Source of the DNA: Mycolicibacterium sp. CR10
GTDB taxonomy: Bacteria; Actinomycetota; Actinomycetes; Mycobacteriales; Mycobacteriaceae
DNA: 64,000 bases
NCBI RefSeq assembly: GCF_005222675.1
Contig: NZ_STGE01000031.1
Span: 1 to 64,000 of the forward strand
Direction: 5' to 3'
A program made the translations under genes and the position numbers. This document shows, piece by piece, positions 49,205-57,597 of the stretch (positions within the stretch are counted from its first letter, which is position 1; each line of letters opens with the position of its first letter). The notes beneath the pieces were generated by a model. That model saw only the letters and a program-made list of their open reading frames with translations, did no database searches and was not told the DNA's origin.

Positions 49205-50557
49205 ATGGACTTGGGCAGCGTGGCGCGGTCGACCGGAGCCGAGTGGATCGGCCAGGCTCCCCACGAGCCACTTCAGCGCAAGGCTCGGCCCGTTATCCCG
49301 GCCAAGGATCCGTTCTACGAGCCCCCGCCCGGCTTCGAGCACGCCCGTCCCGGCACGGTGCTGCGCTCCCGCGACGTCGAGCTCGCGTTCCTGGGGCTGG
49401 TGCCGCAGAAATTCCACGCCACCCAGCTGCTCTACCGCTCCACTAACCTCCACGGAGAGCCCGCGGCGGCCGTCACCACCGTGGTGGTCCCCACCGAACG
49501 GGCCTCCCGCGGTCCGCTGCCCATCGTCTCCTACCAGTGCGCCATCGACGCCGTGGCCGGTCGGTGCTTCCCGTCCTACGCGCTGCGTCGCGGTGCGAAG
49601 GCCGTCGGCGCCGTAGCCCAGTTCGAATTTCTCCTCGTCGCGGCTGCGCTCGCCGAGGGCTGGGCGGTCAGCGTGCCCGACCACGAGGGCACCGCCGGCA
49701 TCTGGGGCGCCCCCTTCGAGCCGGGCTATCACGTGCTCGACGGCGTGCGGGCCGCGCTCAACCACGACGGATTCGGCCTGACCCCTGAGTCGCCCATCGG
49801 CCTGTGGGGCTACTCCGGCGGCGGGCTGGCCTCGGCATGGGCCGCCGAGGTCCAGGGCACGTACGCCCCGGAACTCAACGTCGTGGGTGCCGTGCTCGGC
49901 TCCCCCGTCGGCGACCTCGGACACACCTTCCGGCGCCTCAACGGAAGCATCTACGCCGGACTGCCCGCGCTGGTGGTGGCGGCGCTGACCCACGTCTATC
50001 CCGATCTGGACCGGGTGATCCAGGAACACGCCACCGAGGACGGCAAGGCGACGCTGGCCCGCATCGAGAAGATGACGACCGCCCACGCGATGATCCGACT
50101 CGCGGGCAAGGACATGGCGCACCTGATCGACCGGCCGCTCGAGGAGGTCCTGCTGACCCCCGAGGTCCAGCATGTCTTCGACAGCATCAAGCTCGGAACC
50201 TGCGCGCCGGCTGCTCCGGTACTCGTCGTTCAGGCCGTTCACGACCGGATCATCTCGGTCGAGGACATCGACGAGTTGACCGAGACCTACACCAAGGGCG
50301 GCGCCAGCGTCACCTACCACCGCGACATGCTCAGCGAGCACCTGCTGCTGCATCCGATGTCGGCGCCGATGACGCTGCGCTGGCTGCGGGACCGGTTCGC
50401 CGGCCGCCCACTGCGCGCGCACATCGCCCGGACCAAGTGGCCGACGCTGATGAACCCCTCGACCTACCGAGGGATGCTCACCCTCGGCGTGATCAGTGCC
50501 AAGGTGATGTTGGGGCGACGGGTGGAACGTCAGCCGCTGTCCCAATTCGACCAGTAG
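49205..50557 (+). CDS. Secretory-lipase family alpha/beta hydrolase
   Basis: The 450-residue protein matches the LIP (secretory lipase, triacylglycerol lipase) family. The nucleophile Ser is in GLWGYSGGGLASAWAAE; VVQAVHDRIISVEDIDELTE contains the likely Asp, and the His would be in SEHLLLHP. The N-terminal FYEPPPGFEHARPGTVLRSR is characteristic. No clear signal peptide is seen, although a secreted role is common. Counterpart of Rv1592c. Its 3' end overlaps the opposing DUF2567 gene by 65 bp. Confidence 0.88.
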   Translation: MDLGSVARSTGAEWIGQAPHEPLQRKARPVIPAKDPFYEPPPGFEHARPGTVLRSRDVELAFLGLVPQKFHATQLLYRSTNLHGEPAAAVTTVVVPTERASRGPLPIVSYQCAIDAVAGRCFPSYALRRGAKAVGAVAQFEFLLVAAALAEGWAVSVPDHEGTAGIWGAPFEPGYHVLDGVRAALNHDGFGLTPESPIGLWGYSGGGLASAWAAEVQGTYAPELNVVGAVLGSPVGDLGHTFRRLNGSIYAGLPALVVAALTHVYPDLDRVIQEHATEDGKATLARIEKMTTAHAMIRLAGKDMAHLIDRPLEEVLLTPEVQHVFDSIKLGTCAPAAPVLVVQAVHDRIISVEDIDELTETYTKGGASVTYHRDMLSEHLLLHPMSAPMTLRWLRDRFAGRPLRAHIARTKWPTLMNPSTYRGMLTLGVISAKVMLGRRVERQPLSQFDQ

Positions 50558-51143
50558 GCAGCGCGGGATACTCGACCGGTGGCCAAGCGCCGAGATCGTC
50601 GCGCGCCGTCGCCGTGACGGCCAGCAGATACACCAGCGCCGCGATCCCGGCCGGAAACAGCACCGTCGCCGCGATCTGCCACGGCGAGTGGCCGAAGAAC
50701 ACCGCGGGCGCCTCCACCACGTAGTGCACCCGGTTCTCTTCGGTTACCGGTGCCGCCGCAATGTCGATGGTCCCGTAGCGCAGATGCACCGCGAGGGCAC
50801 CCACTGCGGTGGCCGCCGCCCCGGCGGCCGCGCCACCGAGTGCAAGCGCGGCCATCATCACCGGCCCGCGGTGAACACGCCACTGCCACACCAGGACTGC
50901 GAAAACCACCGCCAGTGCGGCGAGCATCCCGATGATCAGGAACGCCGCCGTGAACCAATGGTCCGACTCCGTGCCCAGGTAGGCCTTGATGCGGTCGCCG
51001 CTACGCGTCAGCGCCACCACCTGGTGGATGGGCGGCGCCAGCCACGCCCACAGCGCCCCCACGATCGCGCCCGCCCCCGTGAAACCCGCGACGACGATCA
51101 GTGCGGCCCGACTCCGCGACACCGCTGGCTTCTCGGGCATCAT
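50493..51143 (-). CDS. DUF2567 membrane protein
   Basis: The protein has 216 residues from the ATG at 51143, which overlaps the bsaP stop. It has four hydrophobic segments: AALIVVAGFTGAGAIVGALW, FTAAFLIIGMLAALAVVFAV, MMAALALGGAAAGAAATAVG and IAATVLFPAGIAALVYLLAV. Conserved LAPPIHQVVA lies after the first. The C-terminal 40 residues are Pro-rich. Corresponds to Rv1591 and follows bioB-bsaP in one transcript. Function unknown. Confidence 0.8.
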   Translation of the reverse strand: MMPEKPAVSRSRAALIVVAGFTGAGAIVGALWAWLAPPIHQVVALTRSGDRIKAYLGTESDHWFTAAFLIIGMLAALAVVFAVLVWQWRVHRGPVMMAALALGGAAAGAAATAVGALAVHLRYGTIDIAAAPVTEENRVHYVVEAPAVFFGHSPWQIAATVLFPAGIAALVYLLAVTATARDDLGAWPPVEYPALPTGRIGTAADVPPVAPTSPWH

Positions 51144-51370
51144 CGCTCGGCCTCCAGGTCCTTCGAGTCCACCAGCCCGTGCCTCGAGCACTTCGCCCAC
51201 CACCCATCGGGGCGAACCTGCACGATCATTCGCCTGCCACATTCGGCGCAGAATCGCGGCGGCTCCAAACCGAGTTGCGCAGCGGTGGGAACGGTACTGC
51301 CCGCCAGCCCACCGGTGTAGACGTTGTAGACACCGGCACGGACTGCCGCAGGCAGTTCATGAACCATCAC
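51140..51370 (-). CDS. bsaP: Biotin synthase auxiliary protein
   Basis: The 76-residue protein has ending CAECGRRMIVQVRPDGWWAK and then CSRHGLVDS, giving three Cys and a His that could hold a metal or iron-sulfur centre. In mycobacteria the gene next to bioB (Rv1590 type) has been named BsaP, required for biotin synthase activity. The ATG overlaps the bioB stop (ATGA), supporting joint function. It is followed by DUF2567. Confidence 0.8.
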   Translation of the reverse strand: MMVHELPAAVRAGVYNVYTGGLAGSTVPTAAQLGLEPPRFCAECGRRMIVQVRPDGWWAKCSRHGLVDSKDLEAER

Positions 51371-52362
51371 AAGCTGGCGTTCAGCGCCTTGATCGGCATC
51401 TGCAGGTCGTCCAGCAGTTCCAGGTCAGCCTCGGCCGGCCGGCCCAGCGTGGTCAGGTAGTTGCCGACGATGACGGCGTTGATGCCGCCGAGGATGCCCT
51501 TCTTGGCGCCCAGATCGCCCAGGGTGATCTCCCGACCGCCGGCGAAGCGCAGCATCGTGCGTGGCAGCGCCAGCCGGAAGGCGGCCACCGCCTTGAGCGC
51601 CTCGGAGGCGGGCAGCACCTCGAGGTCACCGAATGGGGTCCCGGGCCGCGGGTTGAGGAAGTTCAACGGCACCTCGTGTGGGTCGAGCTCGGCGAGGTTG
51701 GCAGCGAACTCGGCGCGCTGCTCCAACGTCTCTCCCATGCCGAGAATGCCGCCGCAGCACACCTCCATGCCGGCCTCACGAACCATTCGCAGTGTGTCCC
51801 AACGCTCTTCCCATGAGTGCGTGGTCACGACATTGGTGAAAAACGACCGCGCCGTCTCCAGGTTGTGGTTGTAGCGGTGCACGCCCATCGCCGACAGTTG
51901 CTCGACCTGGTCCTCGGTCAGCATGCCCAGCGAGCAGGCGATCTGGATGTCGACCTCGTTGCGGATCGCCTCGATACCCGCGGCGACCTGCGCCAGCAGC
52001 CGCTCATCCGGGCCGCGCACCGCGGCGACGATGCAGAACTCGGTGGCGCCGGTCTTGGCCGTCTGCTTCGCCGCCTCGACCAGGCTCGGGATGTCCAGCC
52101 ACGCACTGCGCACCGGGGACGCGAAAAGTCCTGACTGAGAACAGAAGTGGCAGTCCTCGGGGCAGCCGCCGGTCTTGAGGCTGATGATGCCCTCGACCTC
52201 GACGTCGGGACCGCACCACGCCATCCGGACCTCGTGCGCCAGCGCCAGCAGGTCGTCGAGACGATCATCCGGCAGCTGCAGCACCTGCAGGGTCTGATCC
52301 TGATCGAGGCCCTCGCCCCGCTCCAGCACCTGCTCTCGTGCCACCGCCAGAATGTCGCTCAC
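51367..52362 (-). CDS. bioB: Biotin synthase
   Basis: This radical SAM enzyme inserts sulfur into dethiobiotin. The GTG at 52362 is preferred because GGAGGA lies 8 nt upstream; in-frame ATGs exist 5-12 codons earlier. The 331 residues have SLKTGGCPEDCHFCSQSGL, with the three SAM-cluster Cys (about 67, 71, 74). GVHRYNHNLETA, MEVCCGGILGMGET, PLNFLNPRPGTPF and FAGGREITLGDLG follow. It is divergent from bioQ across a BioQ box and leads bsaP and DUF2567. Confidence 0.95.
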   Translation of the reverse strand: MSDILAVAREQVLERGEGLDQDQTLQVLQLPDDRLDDLLALAHEVRMAWCGPDVEVEGIISLKTGGCPEDCHFCSQSGLFASPVRSAWLDIPSLVEAAKQTAKTGATEFCIVAAVRGPDERLLAQVAAGIEAIRNEVDIQIACSLGMLTEDQVEQLSAMGVHRYNHNLETARSFFTNVVTTHSWEERWDTLRMVREAGMEVCCGGILGMGETLEQRAEFAANLAELDPHEVPLNFLNPRPGTPFGDLEVLPASEALKAVAAFRLALPRTMLRFAGGREITLGDLGAKKGILGGINAVIVGNYLTTLGRPAEADLELLDDLQMPIKALNASL

Positions 52363-52437
52363 CAGTGCTCTCCTCCACGCCATCTGCTCTTCGCGCAAGC
52401 GCTCATCGCCACGCTCTGCGCGCTCATCGCCACGCCT

Positions 52438-52450
52438 TGAACGGTGTTCA
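52438..52450. promoter_or_regulatory. BioQ operator between bioB and bioQ
   Basis: TGAACGGTGTTCA is a perfect TGAAC-N3-GTTCA box, the motif known for mycobacterial BioQ. On the plus strand it is followed by TAGGCT (52454-52459), 6 nt before the bioQ GTG. On the minus strand it is preceded by TAACCT, a possible -10 for bioB. Binding would block both directions. Confidence 0.85.
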
Positions 52451-52465
52451 GGTTAGGCTACCGGC

Positions 52466-53044
52466 GTGCAGCTCCACAAACGCGACGTTGTCGAGGCGGC
52501 GACGTCCTTGCTGGATGAGTACGGGATCGCCGACCTGTCGATGCGGCGGCTGGCTCGCGAGCTAGATGTCTCCCCCGGTGCGCTGTATTGGCATTTCGCC
52601 AACAAGCAGCAGCTTCTTGGCGCGGTCGCCGACCGGATCCTGGAGCCCGTCGGCGAGACCCGGGGCGACTGGCGCGCGCGCATCGTCGGCGTGTGCCGGG
52701 CGCTGCGGGACGCTCTGCTGTCTCACACCGACGGCGCCGAGCTGGTGTCCGCAAGCTTCGCGGCCGGGCAGTCCGCGGCGATGACTCGTCTTCTGAGCGG
52801 GCTGACCGATGCGGCGGCAGAAGCCGGCGTCCACCCGGCGCACACCGAACTGGCCGCCCGCACGGTCGTCTACTACACCCTCGGGTTCAGCGTCGACGAG
52901 CAATCGCGTCTGCAGTGGGACGCGGCGGGCGCCGAACTGCCCGCCGGGCAGTCCGTGCTGACCGAGGATCCGACAGTGCGGTTCGAGTTCGGCGTGCAGC
53001 TACTGGTCGACGGGATTTTGGCCAGGCGAGCGCAACCGGTCTAG
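52466..53044 (+). CDS. bioQ: TetR-family biotin repressor
   Basis: The protein has 192 residues. The N-terminal TetR DNA-binding domain has VVEAATSLLDEYGIADLSMR, RLARELDVSPGALYWHFANK and QQLLGAVADRILEP. The C-terminal half is helical and ligand-binding. The assignment as BioQ rests on its position divergent from bioB and on the perfect BioQ boxes here and before bioF. The GTG start lies 6 nt after TAGGCT, suggesting a leaderless transcript and autoregulation. It converges on and overlaps the next gene by 4 nt. Confidence 0.85.
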   Translation: MQLHKRDVVEAATSLLDEYGIADLSMRRLARELDVSPGALYWHFANKQQLLGAVADRILEPVGETRGDWRARIVGVCRALRDALLSHTDGAELVSASFAAGQSAAMTRLLSGLTDAAAEAGVHPAHTELAARTVVYYTLGFSVDEQSRLQWDAAGAELPAGQSVLTEDPTVRFEFGVQLLVDGILARRAQPV

Positions 53045-53817
53045 AAGCCCCGATAGTTTCCGACGTCGGCCATCCACTGCGGATCGCCGGCGTTCACCGA
53101 GGCGGTGAGTGCCCACATCCGGGTGCCCTGATCGTGGCCGCCCACGATCGCGAAGCCCAGCTGGCGACGGGTTTCGCTCGGACCCGGTCGGATCTGGACC
53201 TCGACGATCTTGTTGGGCCGGCCCTCGGCGGTAACGCCGGCGAACTCGCCCTGGTCGTACACCGGGCTTTCGGCCACCACCAGGTTGTCGGCTTTCGGCG
53301 TCTCGTTGCCGCTTCCGACCAGGGCTTGGACATCCGGGTAGCTGTCGCCGGCATCCATCTTCAGCACCGGGGCATATACGCATGACAGCAGGTTCTCGCC
53401 CTCGTCGGTGGGCGCCAGCTTCTCGGCGTAGTTCACCACCGTGAGATAGGTGTTGACGATCGCCTGGCCCGTCGCCTCGGTGTCACCGAGCGGCGCGAAG
53501 GGAATCGGCGCTTTCTGATGGGAGCCGCCGGTCTCCTCCAGTGCGGCGCGCCACCGATCCCGCCACGCGTCCAGGTTCTCGGAGATGTAGGGCACACACC
53601 GGTCGATGCGGTCGGCATAGCTCAACTTCATGAATTCCGAATGACCGGACTCAATGGTGGTCGGCGGAGGACTCGGCTGGTAGAAGAAGTTCATGATCAG
53701 CGAGGTGCCGCCCACGATGGCACCGATGATCGCGATCGACGTCGTGGTCCACCAGTGCACTCGGCCGGGATTCCAGCCAGAAGCCCTGTCGGTTTCGTCG
53801 TCCGATTTCTTGACCAC
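53041..53817 (-). CDS. Single-pass membrane protein of unknown function
   Basis: In this 258-residue protein a polar N-terminus (KKSDDETDRASGWNPGRVHW) precedes one membrane helix (TTTSIAIIGAIVGGTSLIMN), followed by an extracytoplasmic domain. It has a Cys in DRCVPYI and another in LLSCVYAP that may pair, and a C-terminal sheet-like region (KIVEVQIRPGPSETRRQLGF). It is not recognised. It sits between bioQ and the 2H phosphoesterase on the biotin strand, with a gap of about 60 bp from the latter. Confidence 0.65.
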   Translation of the reverse strand: MVKKSDDETDRASGWNPGRVHWWTTTSIAIIGAIVGGTSLIMNFFYQPSPPPTTIESGHSEFMKLSYADRIDRCVPYISENLDAWRDRWRAALEETGGSHQKAPIPFAPLGDTEATGQAIVNTYLTVVNYAEKLAPTDEGENLLSCVYAPVLKMDAGDSYPDVQALVGSGNETPKADNLVVAESPVYDQGEFAGVTAEGRPNKIVEVQIRPGPSETRRQLGFAIVGGHDQGTRMWALTASVNAGDPQWMADVGNYRGF

Positions 53818-53877
53818 CGACGGGTAAGTTACCGGACCCCGGCGGATGAAATCAGCAGATCAGCGGCATTTCGGCGG

Positions 53878-54399
53878 TCAGCCGATCCGGTACTCACGCT
53901 TGGCGTCGCCATCCCAATAACGCAGGCCGACCGCGCGGGCGGGTACATCGCGGCCGACGTCCTCGAGCGCCAGCGCCGCAGCCAGCTTGTCGGGTGCCAG
54001 CCGTCGAGCCAACGTCACGTGCGGCGTCCACGACCCCGGCTCCGCGTGCGGCAGCACGCCATCTGCCATGTGCGGCAGGCAGATTCGGTGCACCTCGGCG
54101 TGCAGGTGCAGCAACTCGGCGGAGGGCACGACCAGGCGTGCCAACGTGATCGACCGGCCGCCGAACAGCAGCGGCGCCCCGATCAGGCAGTCGAACGGCA
54201 AGTGCCCCACCGCGGGGCTGAGCGCCTCGGTGACGGCGTCGTCCATCCGCTCTGCCACCGTGAGAGTCACGTGGGGGCGGTTGCTCGGGGACCGGTGCGC
54301 GGCCTGACTGCGCACGCCGCAGGCCATCAGGTCGTCCCAGATCCGCCGCACCGCCGCGTCGGTGTCGGCGTCGAACAGCAACTCAACGGAGTGCACCAT
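53878..54399 (-). CDS. 2H phosphoesterase / 2'-5' RNA ligase family protein
   Basis: The protein has 173 residues from the ATG at 54399, which overlaps the bioD stop by one base (TGATG). The two H-x-T/S motifs of the family are present: RPHVTLTVAE near residue 45 and TPHVTLARRL near 130. This fold acts on cyclic phosphates or RNA ends; the substrate here is unknown. Tight coupling to bioD suggests co-translation, though no biotin role is evident. Confidence 0.8.
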   Translation of the reverse strand: MVHSVELLFDADTDAAVRRIWDDLMACGVRSQAAHRSPSNRPHVTLTVAERMDDAVTEALSPAVGHLPFDCLIGAPLLFGGRSITLARLVVPSAELLHLHAEVHRICLPHMADGVLPHAEPGSWTPHVTLARRLAPDKLAAALALEDVGRDVPARAVGLRYWDGDAKREYRIG

Positions 54400-55079
54400 C
54401 AGCCGACCAGGCTCTCGACCCATGATGTCTCGAATGCCTGTGCGCTGACGGTCGCGAACTCCTCGGCCGACGACGAACCGGCGCCCGACGGCAGCACCGC
54501 CCGCAGCGGCGCCAGCAGGGCCAGCGCGTCCCGATTGCCCGCCTGGGCCACATCCGGAGCGGCGGGCCATGCCCCGATCACCAGACCGGCACAGGGGACC
54601 TGTCGGCCGGCCAGGGCCTCCAGCGTCAACGCGGTGTGATTGAGCGTGCCGAGACCCGGCGCGACCACGATGAGCACCGGGGCGGCGAGGTCCGCTGCGA
54701 GGTCCCGCAGCGTCACTCCGTCTGCGCCGATCTGCACCAGCAGACCCCCGGCGCCTTCGATGAGGGTGAGCCTGCCGGGCCGGTCCGCCGCGGTGATCAT
54801 GTCGAGGAGCGCTGTCCTCGTCGGCAACGCCGACGCCACCCGCTGGGCGGCAGCCAGCGGAGCCAGTGGCTCGGGAAACCTTGCCAGAGAGTGCAATTCA
54901 TCGACACTCGAAAGTCGGGCCACCTCGGCCAGATCGTCGTCGCCGTCCCGGGTGCCCGTCTGCACCGGTTTGCAGACCGCGACATCGAGACCCGCCAACC
55001 GGGCGTGGCACGCCAGCGCGGCGGTGGCGATGGTCTTACCGACACCGGTGTCGGTGCCGGTGATGACGAGGACGCTCAC
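54399..55079 (-). CDS. bioD: Dethiobiotin synthetase
   Basis: BioD closes the ureido ring of dethiobiotin using CO2 and ATP. The 226 residues begin VSVLVITGTDTGVGKTIATA (P-loop at 8-16), then AVCKPVQTG, LIEGAGGLLVQIG and VVAPGLGTLNHTALT. The GTG overlaps the bioF stop (GTGA). Confidence 0.95.
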   Translation of the reverse strand: MSVLVITGTDTGVGKTIATAALACHARLAGLDVAVCKPVQTGTRDGDDDLAEVARLSSVDELHSLARFPEPLAPLAAAQRVASALPTRTALLDMITAADRPGRLTLIEGAGGLLVQIGADGVTLRDLAADLAAPVLIVVAPGLGTLNHTALTLEALAGRQVPCAGLVIGAWPAAPDVAQAGNRDALALLAPLRAVLPSGAGSSSAEEFATVSAQAFETSWVESLVG

Positions 55080-56218
55080 GCCGGCGTCAGCACGTCGGTC
55101 AGCACCTCTCGCGCCAGCGCCATCTCCTCCTCGGTCAGCGACGCGCGGGCCGTCAACCGCAGCCGCGACGTGCCCACAGGCACCGTCGGGGGTCTGAAAC
55201 ATCCGACCCGTACTCCACGTTCCAGACACGCCGCCGCCGCCGCCAACGCGACCTCCGGCTCGCCGAGAATCACCGACACCACCGCCGACGACGGGACTTC
55301 GGCCACCCCGCACATCAACGCCAGCGCCGCGGCGCGGTCGAGCACCCGCTGCGCGCGCCAGGGCTCCTCGATGAGCACCTGCAGCGCCGCACGGGCGGCA
55401 CCGACCGCCGCGGGTGCCAAACCGGTGTCGAAGATGAACGGCCGCGCGGCGTCGATCAGATGATTGCGCACCGACACCGGCCCAAGCACCACGCCGCCCT
55501 GACTGCCGAGCGCCTTGGACAGCGTTGTCGTCATCACCACATCGGGAGCGCCGGCCAGGCCCACTTCGTGCAGCAGTCCCCTTCCGCCGTCGCCGCGCAC
55601 CCCGAGCCCGTGGGCTTCATCGACGAGGAGCAGCGCGCCGTGCCTGCGGCACACCTCATGCAGGTCCCGCAGCGGAGCCGCCACGCCGTCTGCGGAGAAC
55701 ACCGAGTCCGTCACCACGACAGCGCGGTCTTCGGAGCGCGCGGCCAGCGCGGCCCCCACCGCGGCGACGTCGGCGTGGGGCGTGACCACCACCCGCGCCC
55801 GCGACAGCCGGCACGCGTCCACCAGGGAGGCGTGGGTCAACGCATCGGACACCAGCAGCGACCCGGGGCCGGACAGCGACACCACCGCACCGAGGTTGGC
55901 GGTGTAGCCCGACGAGAACACCAGCGCCGAGGCGGCGCCGACGAACCCGGCCAGCAGGTCCTCGAAGTCCTCGTGCAGCTCGGTGTTGCCGGTGACCAGC
56001 CGGGAACCGGTGGAACCGGCACCCCAGGTGCGCAGTGCGTCAACGCCGCCGTCGAGAACCCGCGGATGCTGCGAGAGGCCGAGGTAATCGTTGGAGGCCA
56101 GGTCCAGTTCGGCGCCGACGGGAGGGCGGGCCCGCAGGGAACGTCGCAGTCCGGCCGCGCGCCGCTCCGCCTCGACCTCGTCGAGCCAGGCCAGCGGGGA
56201 CACACCGACGCGCGTCAC
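55076..56218 (-). CDS. bioF: 8-amino-7-oxononanoate synthase
   Basis: This PLP enzyme joins pimeloyl thioester and alanine. The GTG at 56218 is chosen for its GGAAGGAG 5 nt upstream, giving 380 residues. DLASNDYLGLSQHPRV, GSTGSRLVTGNTELHEDFE, FSSGYTANLGAV, TDSVFSADG, LLVDEAHGLGVRGDGG and the PLP lysine in TTTLSKALGSQGG are visible. A BioQ box 45 bp upstream gives it its own regulated promoter. Confidence 0.95.
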   Translation of the reverse strand: MTRVGVSPLAWLDEVEAERRAAGLRRSLRARPPVGAELDLASNDYLGLSQHPRVLDGGVDALRTWGAGSTGSRLVTGNTELHEDFEDLLAGFVGAASALVFSSGYTANLGAVVSLSGPGSLLVSDALTHASLVDACRLSRARVVVTPHADVAAVGAALAARSEDRAVVVTDSVFSADGVAAPLRDLHEVCRRHGALLLVDEAHGLGVRGDGGRGLLHEVGLAGAPDVVMTTTLSKALGSQGGVVLGPVSVRNHLIDAARPFIFDTGLAPAAVGAARAALQVLIEEPWRAQRVLDRAAALALMCGVAEVPSSAVVSVILGEPEVALAAAAACLERGVRVGCFRPPTVPVGTSRLRLTARASLTEEEMALAREVLTDVLTPA

Positions 56219-56262
56219 GGCGCTCCTTCCAGGGACTTGACCACGCCGGCGGAGCCGGCAAT

Positions 56263-56275
56263 TGAACACCGTTCA
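56263..56275. promoter_or_regulatory. BioQ operator overlapping the bioA stop codon
   Basis: TGAACACCGTTCA is a perfect BioQ box. On the minus strand its first TGA is the bioA stop codon, and TAACCT just before it can serve as a -10. Flanking bases (TAACC before TGAAC) match the bioB/bioQ box. It would control bioFD separately from bioA. Confidence 0.85.
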
Positions 56276-57574
56276 GGTTAGTGCACGCGTGACCTCGACC
56301 ATCCCCGAGGTGATCTGCGCGATTTCCTCGCGGGTGCAGATATAGGGAGGCATCGCATAGATCAGATTGCGGAACGGCCGAAGCCACACTCCCTGTTCGA
56401 CGGCCGCAGGCGTCGCTATCCGCAGGTCGACCGGTCGGTCCAGCTCGATCACCCCGATCGCGCCGAGGACACGCACGTCTGCCACGTTCGGGAGGCCGGC
56501 GGCCGGTGCCAACCCGTCGGTCAGTCCGGCCTCGATCTCGCGCACCTGCCCCTGCCACTCGCCGGCGAGCAGCAACTCCACCGATGCCACGCTCACCGCG
56601 CAGGCCAGCGCGTTGGCCATGAACGTGGGCCCGTGCATGAGCGCACCCGGGGGGTGGCTGCTGATGGTGTCGGCGATGCGACGCGTGCACAGCGTCGCCG
56701 CCAGCGTGAGGTACCCGCCGGTCAGCGCTTTGCCGACGCACATGATGTCGGGGGTGACGCCCGCATGGTCGGCGGCGAACATCGCCCCGGTCCGCCCGAA
56801 TCCCGTCGCGATCTCATCGAAGATCAGCAGCACCCCGAATTCGTCGCAGGCCGCCCGCAGATCGACCAGATAGCGCGCATCGTGGAATCGCATGCCACCG
56901 GCGCCTTGCACCACGGGCTCGACGATCACCGCCGCGAGTTCGTCGGCATGCTGCGCGAGTTGCTCTCGGAACGCCTCGCTGTAGCCGGAGTCGTAGACCG
57001 ACGGCACCGGCGGCGCGAACACCTGGTCGGCCAACAGCGAGTTCTCGCCGGTCCACAGTTCGTGCATGCCGCCCTGCGGGTCGCAGACGCTCATCGGGGT
57101 GAACGTGTCGCCGTGGTAGCCGCCCCGCCATGTCATCAACCGGGACTTGCCGCCGCGGCCGATGCTGCGCCAGTACTGCAGCGCCATCTTGACGGCTACC
57201 TCGACCGACACCGATCCGGAGTCACTGAAGAACACCGTCTCCAGACCGTCCGGCGTCACCTCCACCAGCAGCTTCGCCAGCCGGGCGGCCGGCTCGTGGG
57301 TCAGCCCGCCGAACATGACGTGGTTCATGGTGGCGAGCTGCCGGGTGATCGCCGCGTCCAGGACCGGATGTCCATGCCCGTGCACCGCGGTCCACCAGGA
57401 GGCCATCGCGTCGAGCGCCTCGACCGTGCGGCCCTGGTGGACGAGGGTCAACCAGGCGCCGTGCGCACCCACCGCCACGACCGGCGTCAGGGCGTCATCC
57501 CCGATAGGGCTGTACGGGTGCCAGATGTGAGCGGCGTCGATGGCGCTGATCTCGGCGGGCGTCAACGCAGGCAC
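56273..57574 (-). CDS. bioA: Adenosylmethionine-8-amino-7-oxononanoate aminotransferase
   Basis: BioA makes DAPA using S-adenosylmethionine as amino donor. A GTG at 57574 is chosen because TAATCT lies 7 nt before it, the pattern of leaderless mycobacterial genes. It gives 433 residues starting MPALTPAEISAIDAAHIWHP. MASWWTAVHGHGHP, FGGLTHEPAARLAKLL, FFSDSGSVSVEVAVKMALQY, WRGGYHGDTFTPMS, LIFDEIATGFGRTGAMFA and the PLP lysine in MCVGKALTGGYL are present. Divergent from the acyltransferase gene. Confidence 0.93.
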   Translation of the reverse strand: MPALTPAEISAIDAAHIWHPYSPIGDDALTPVVAVGAHGAWLTLVHQGRTVEALDAMASWWTAVHGHGHPVLDAAITRQLATMNHVMFGGLTHEPAARLAKLLVEVTPDGLETVFFSDSGSVSVEVAVKMALQYWRSIGRGGKSRLMTWRGGYHGDTFTPMSVCDPQGGMHELWTGENSLLADQVFAPPVPSVYDSGYSEAFREQLAQHADELAAVIVEPVVQGAGGMRFHDARYLVDLRAACDEFGVLLIFDEIATGFGRTGAMFAADHAGVTPDIMCVGKALTGGYLTLAATLCTRRIADTISSHPPGALMHGPTFMANALACAVSVASVELLLAGEWQGQVREIEAGLTDGLAPAAGLPNVADVRVLGAIGVIELDRPVDLRIATPAAVEQGVWLRPFRNLIYAMPPYICTREEIAQITSGMVEVTRALT

Positions 57575-57580
57575 CTTCGG

Positions 57581-57587
57581 TAGATTA
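57581..57587. promoter_or_regulatory. Overlapping divergent -10 boxes of bioA and the acyltransferase gene
   Basis: The minus strand reads TAATCT (57587-57582), 7 nt before the bioA GTG. The plus strand reads TAGATT (57581-57586), 11 nt before the acyltransferase ATG. The two TANNNT boxes share five base pairs in a 23-bp gap. Confidence 0.5.
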
Positions 57588-57597
57588 GCCGTCGACC

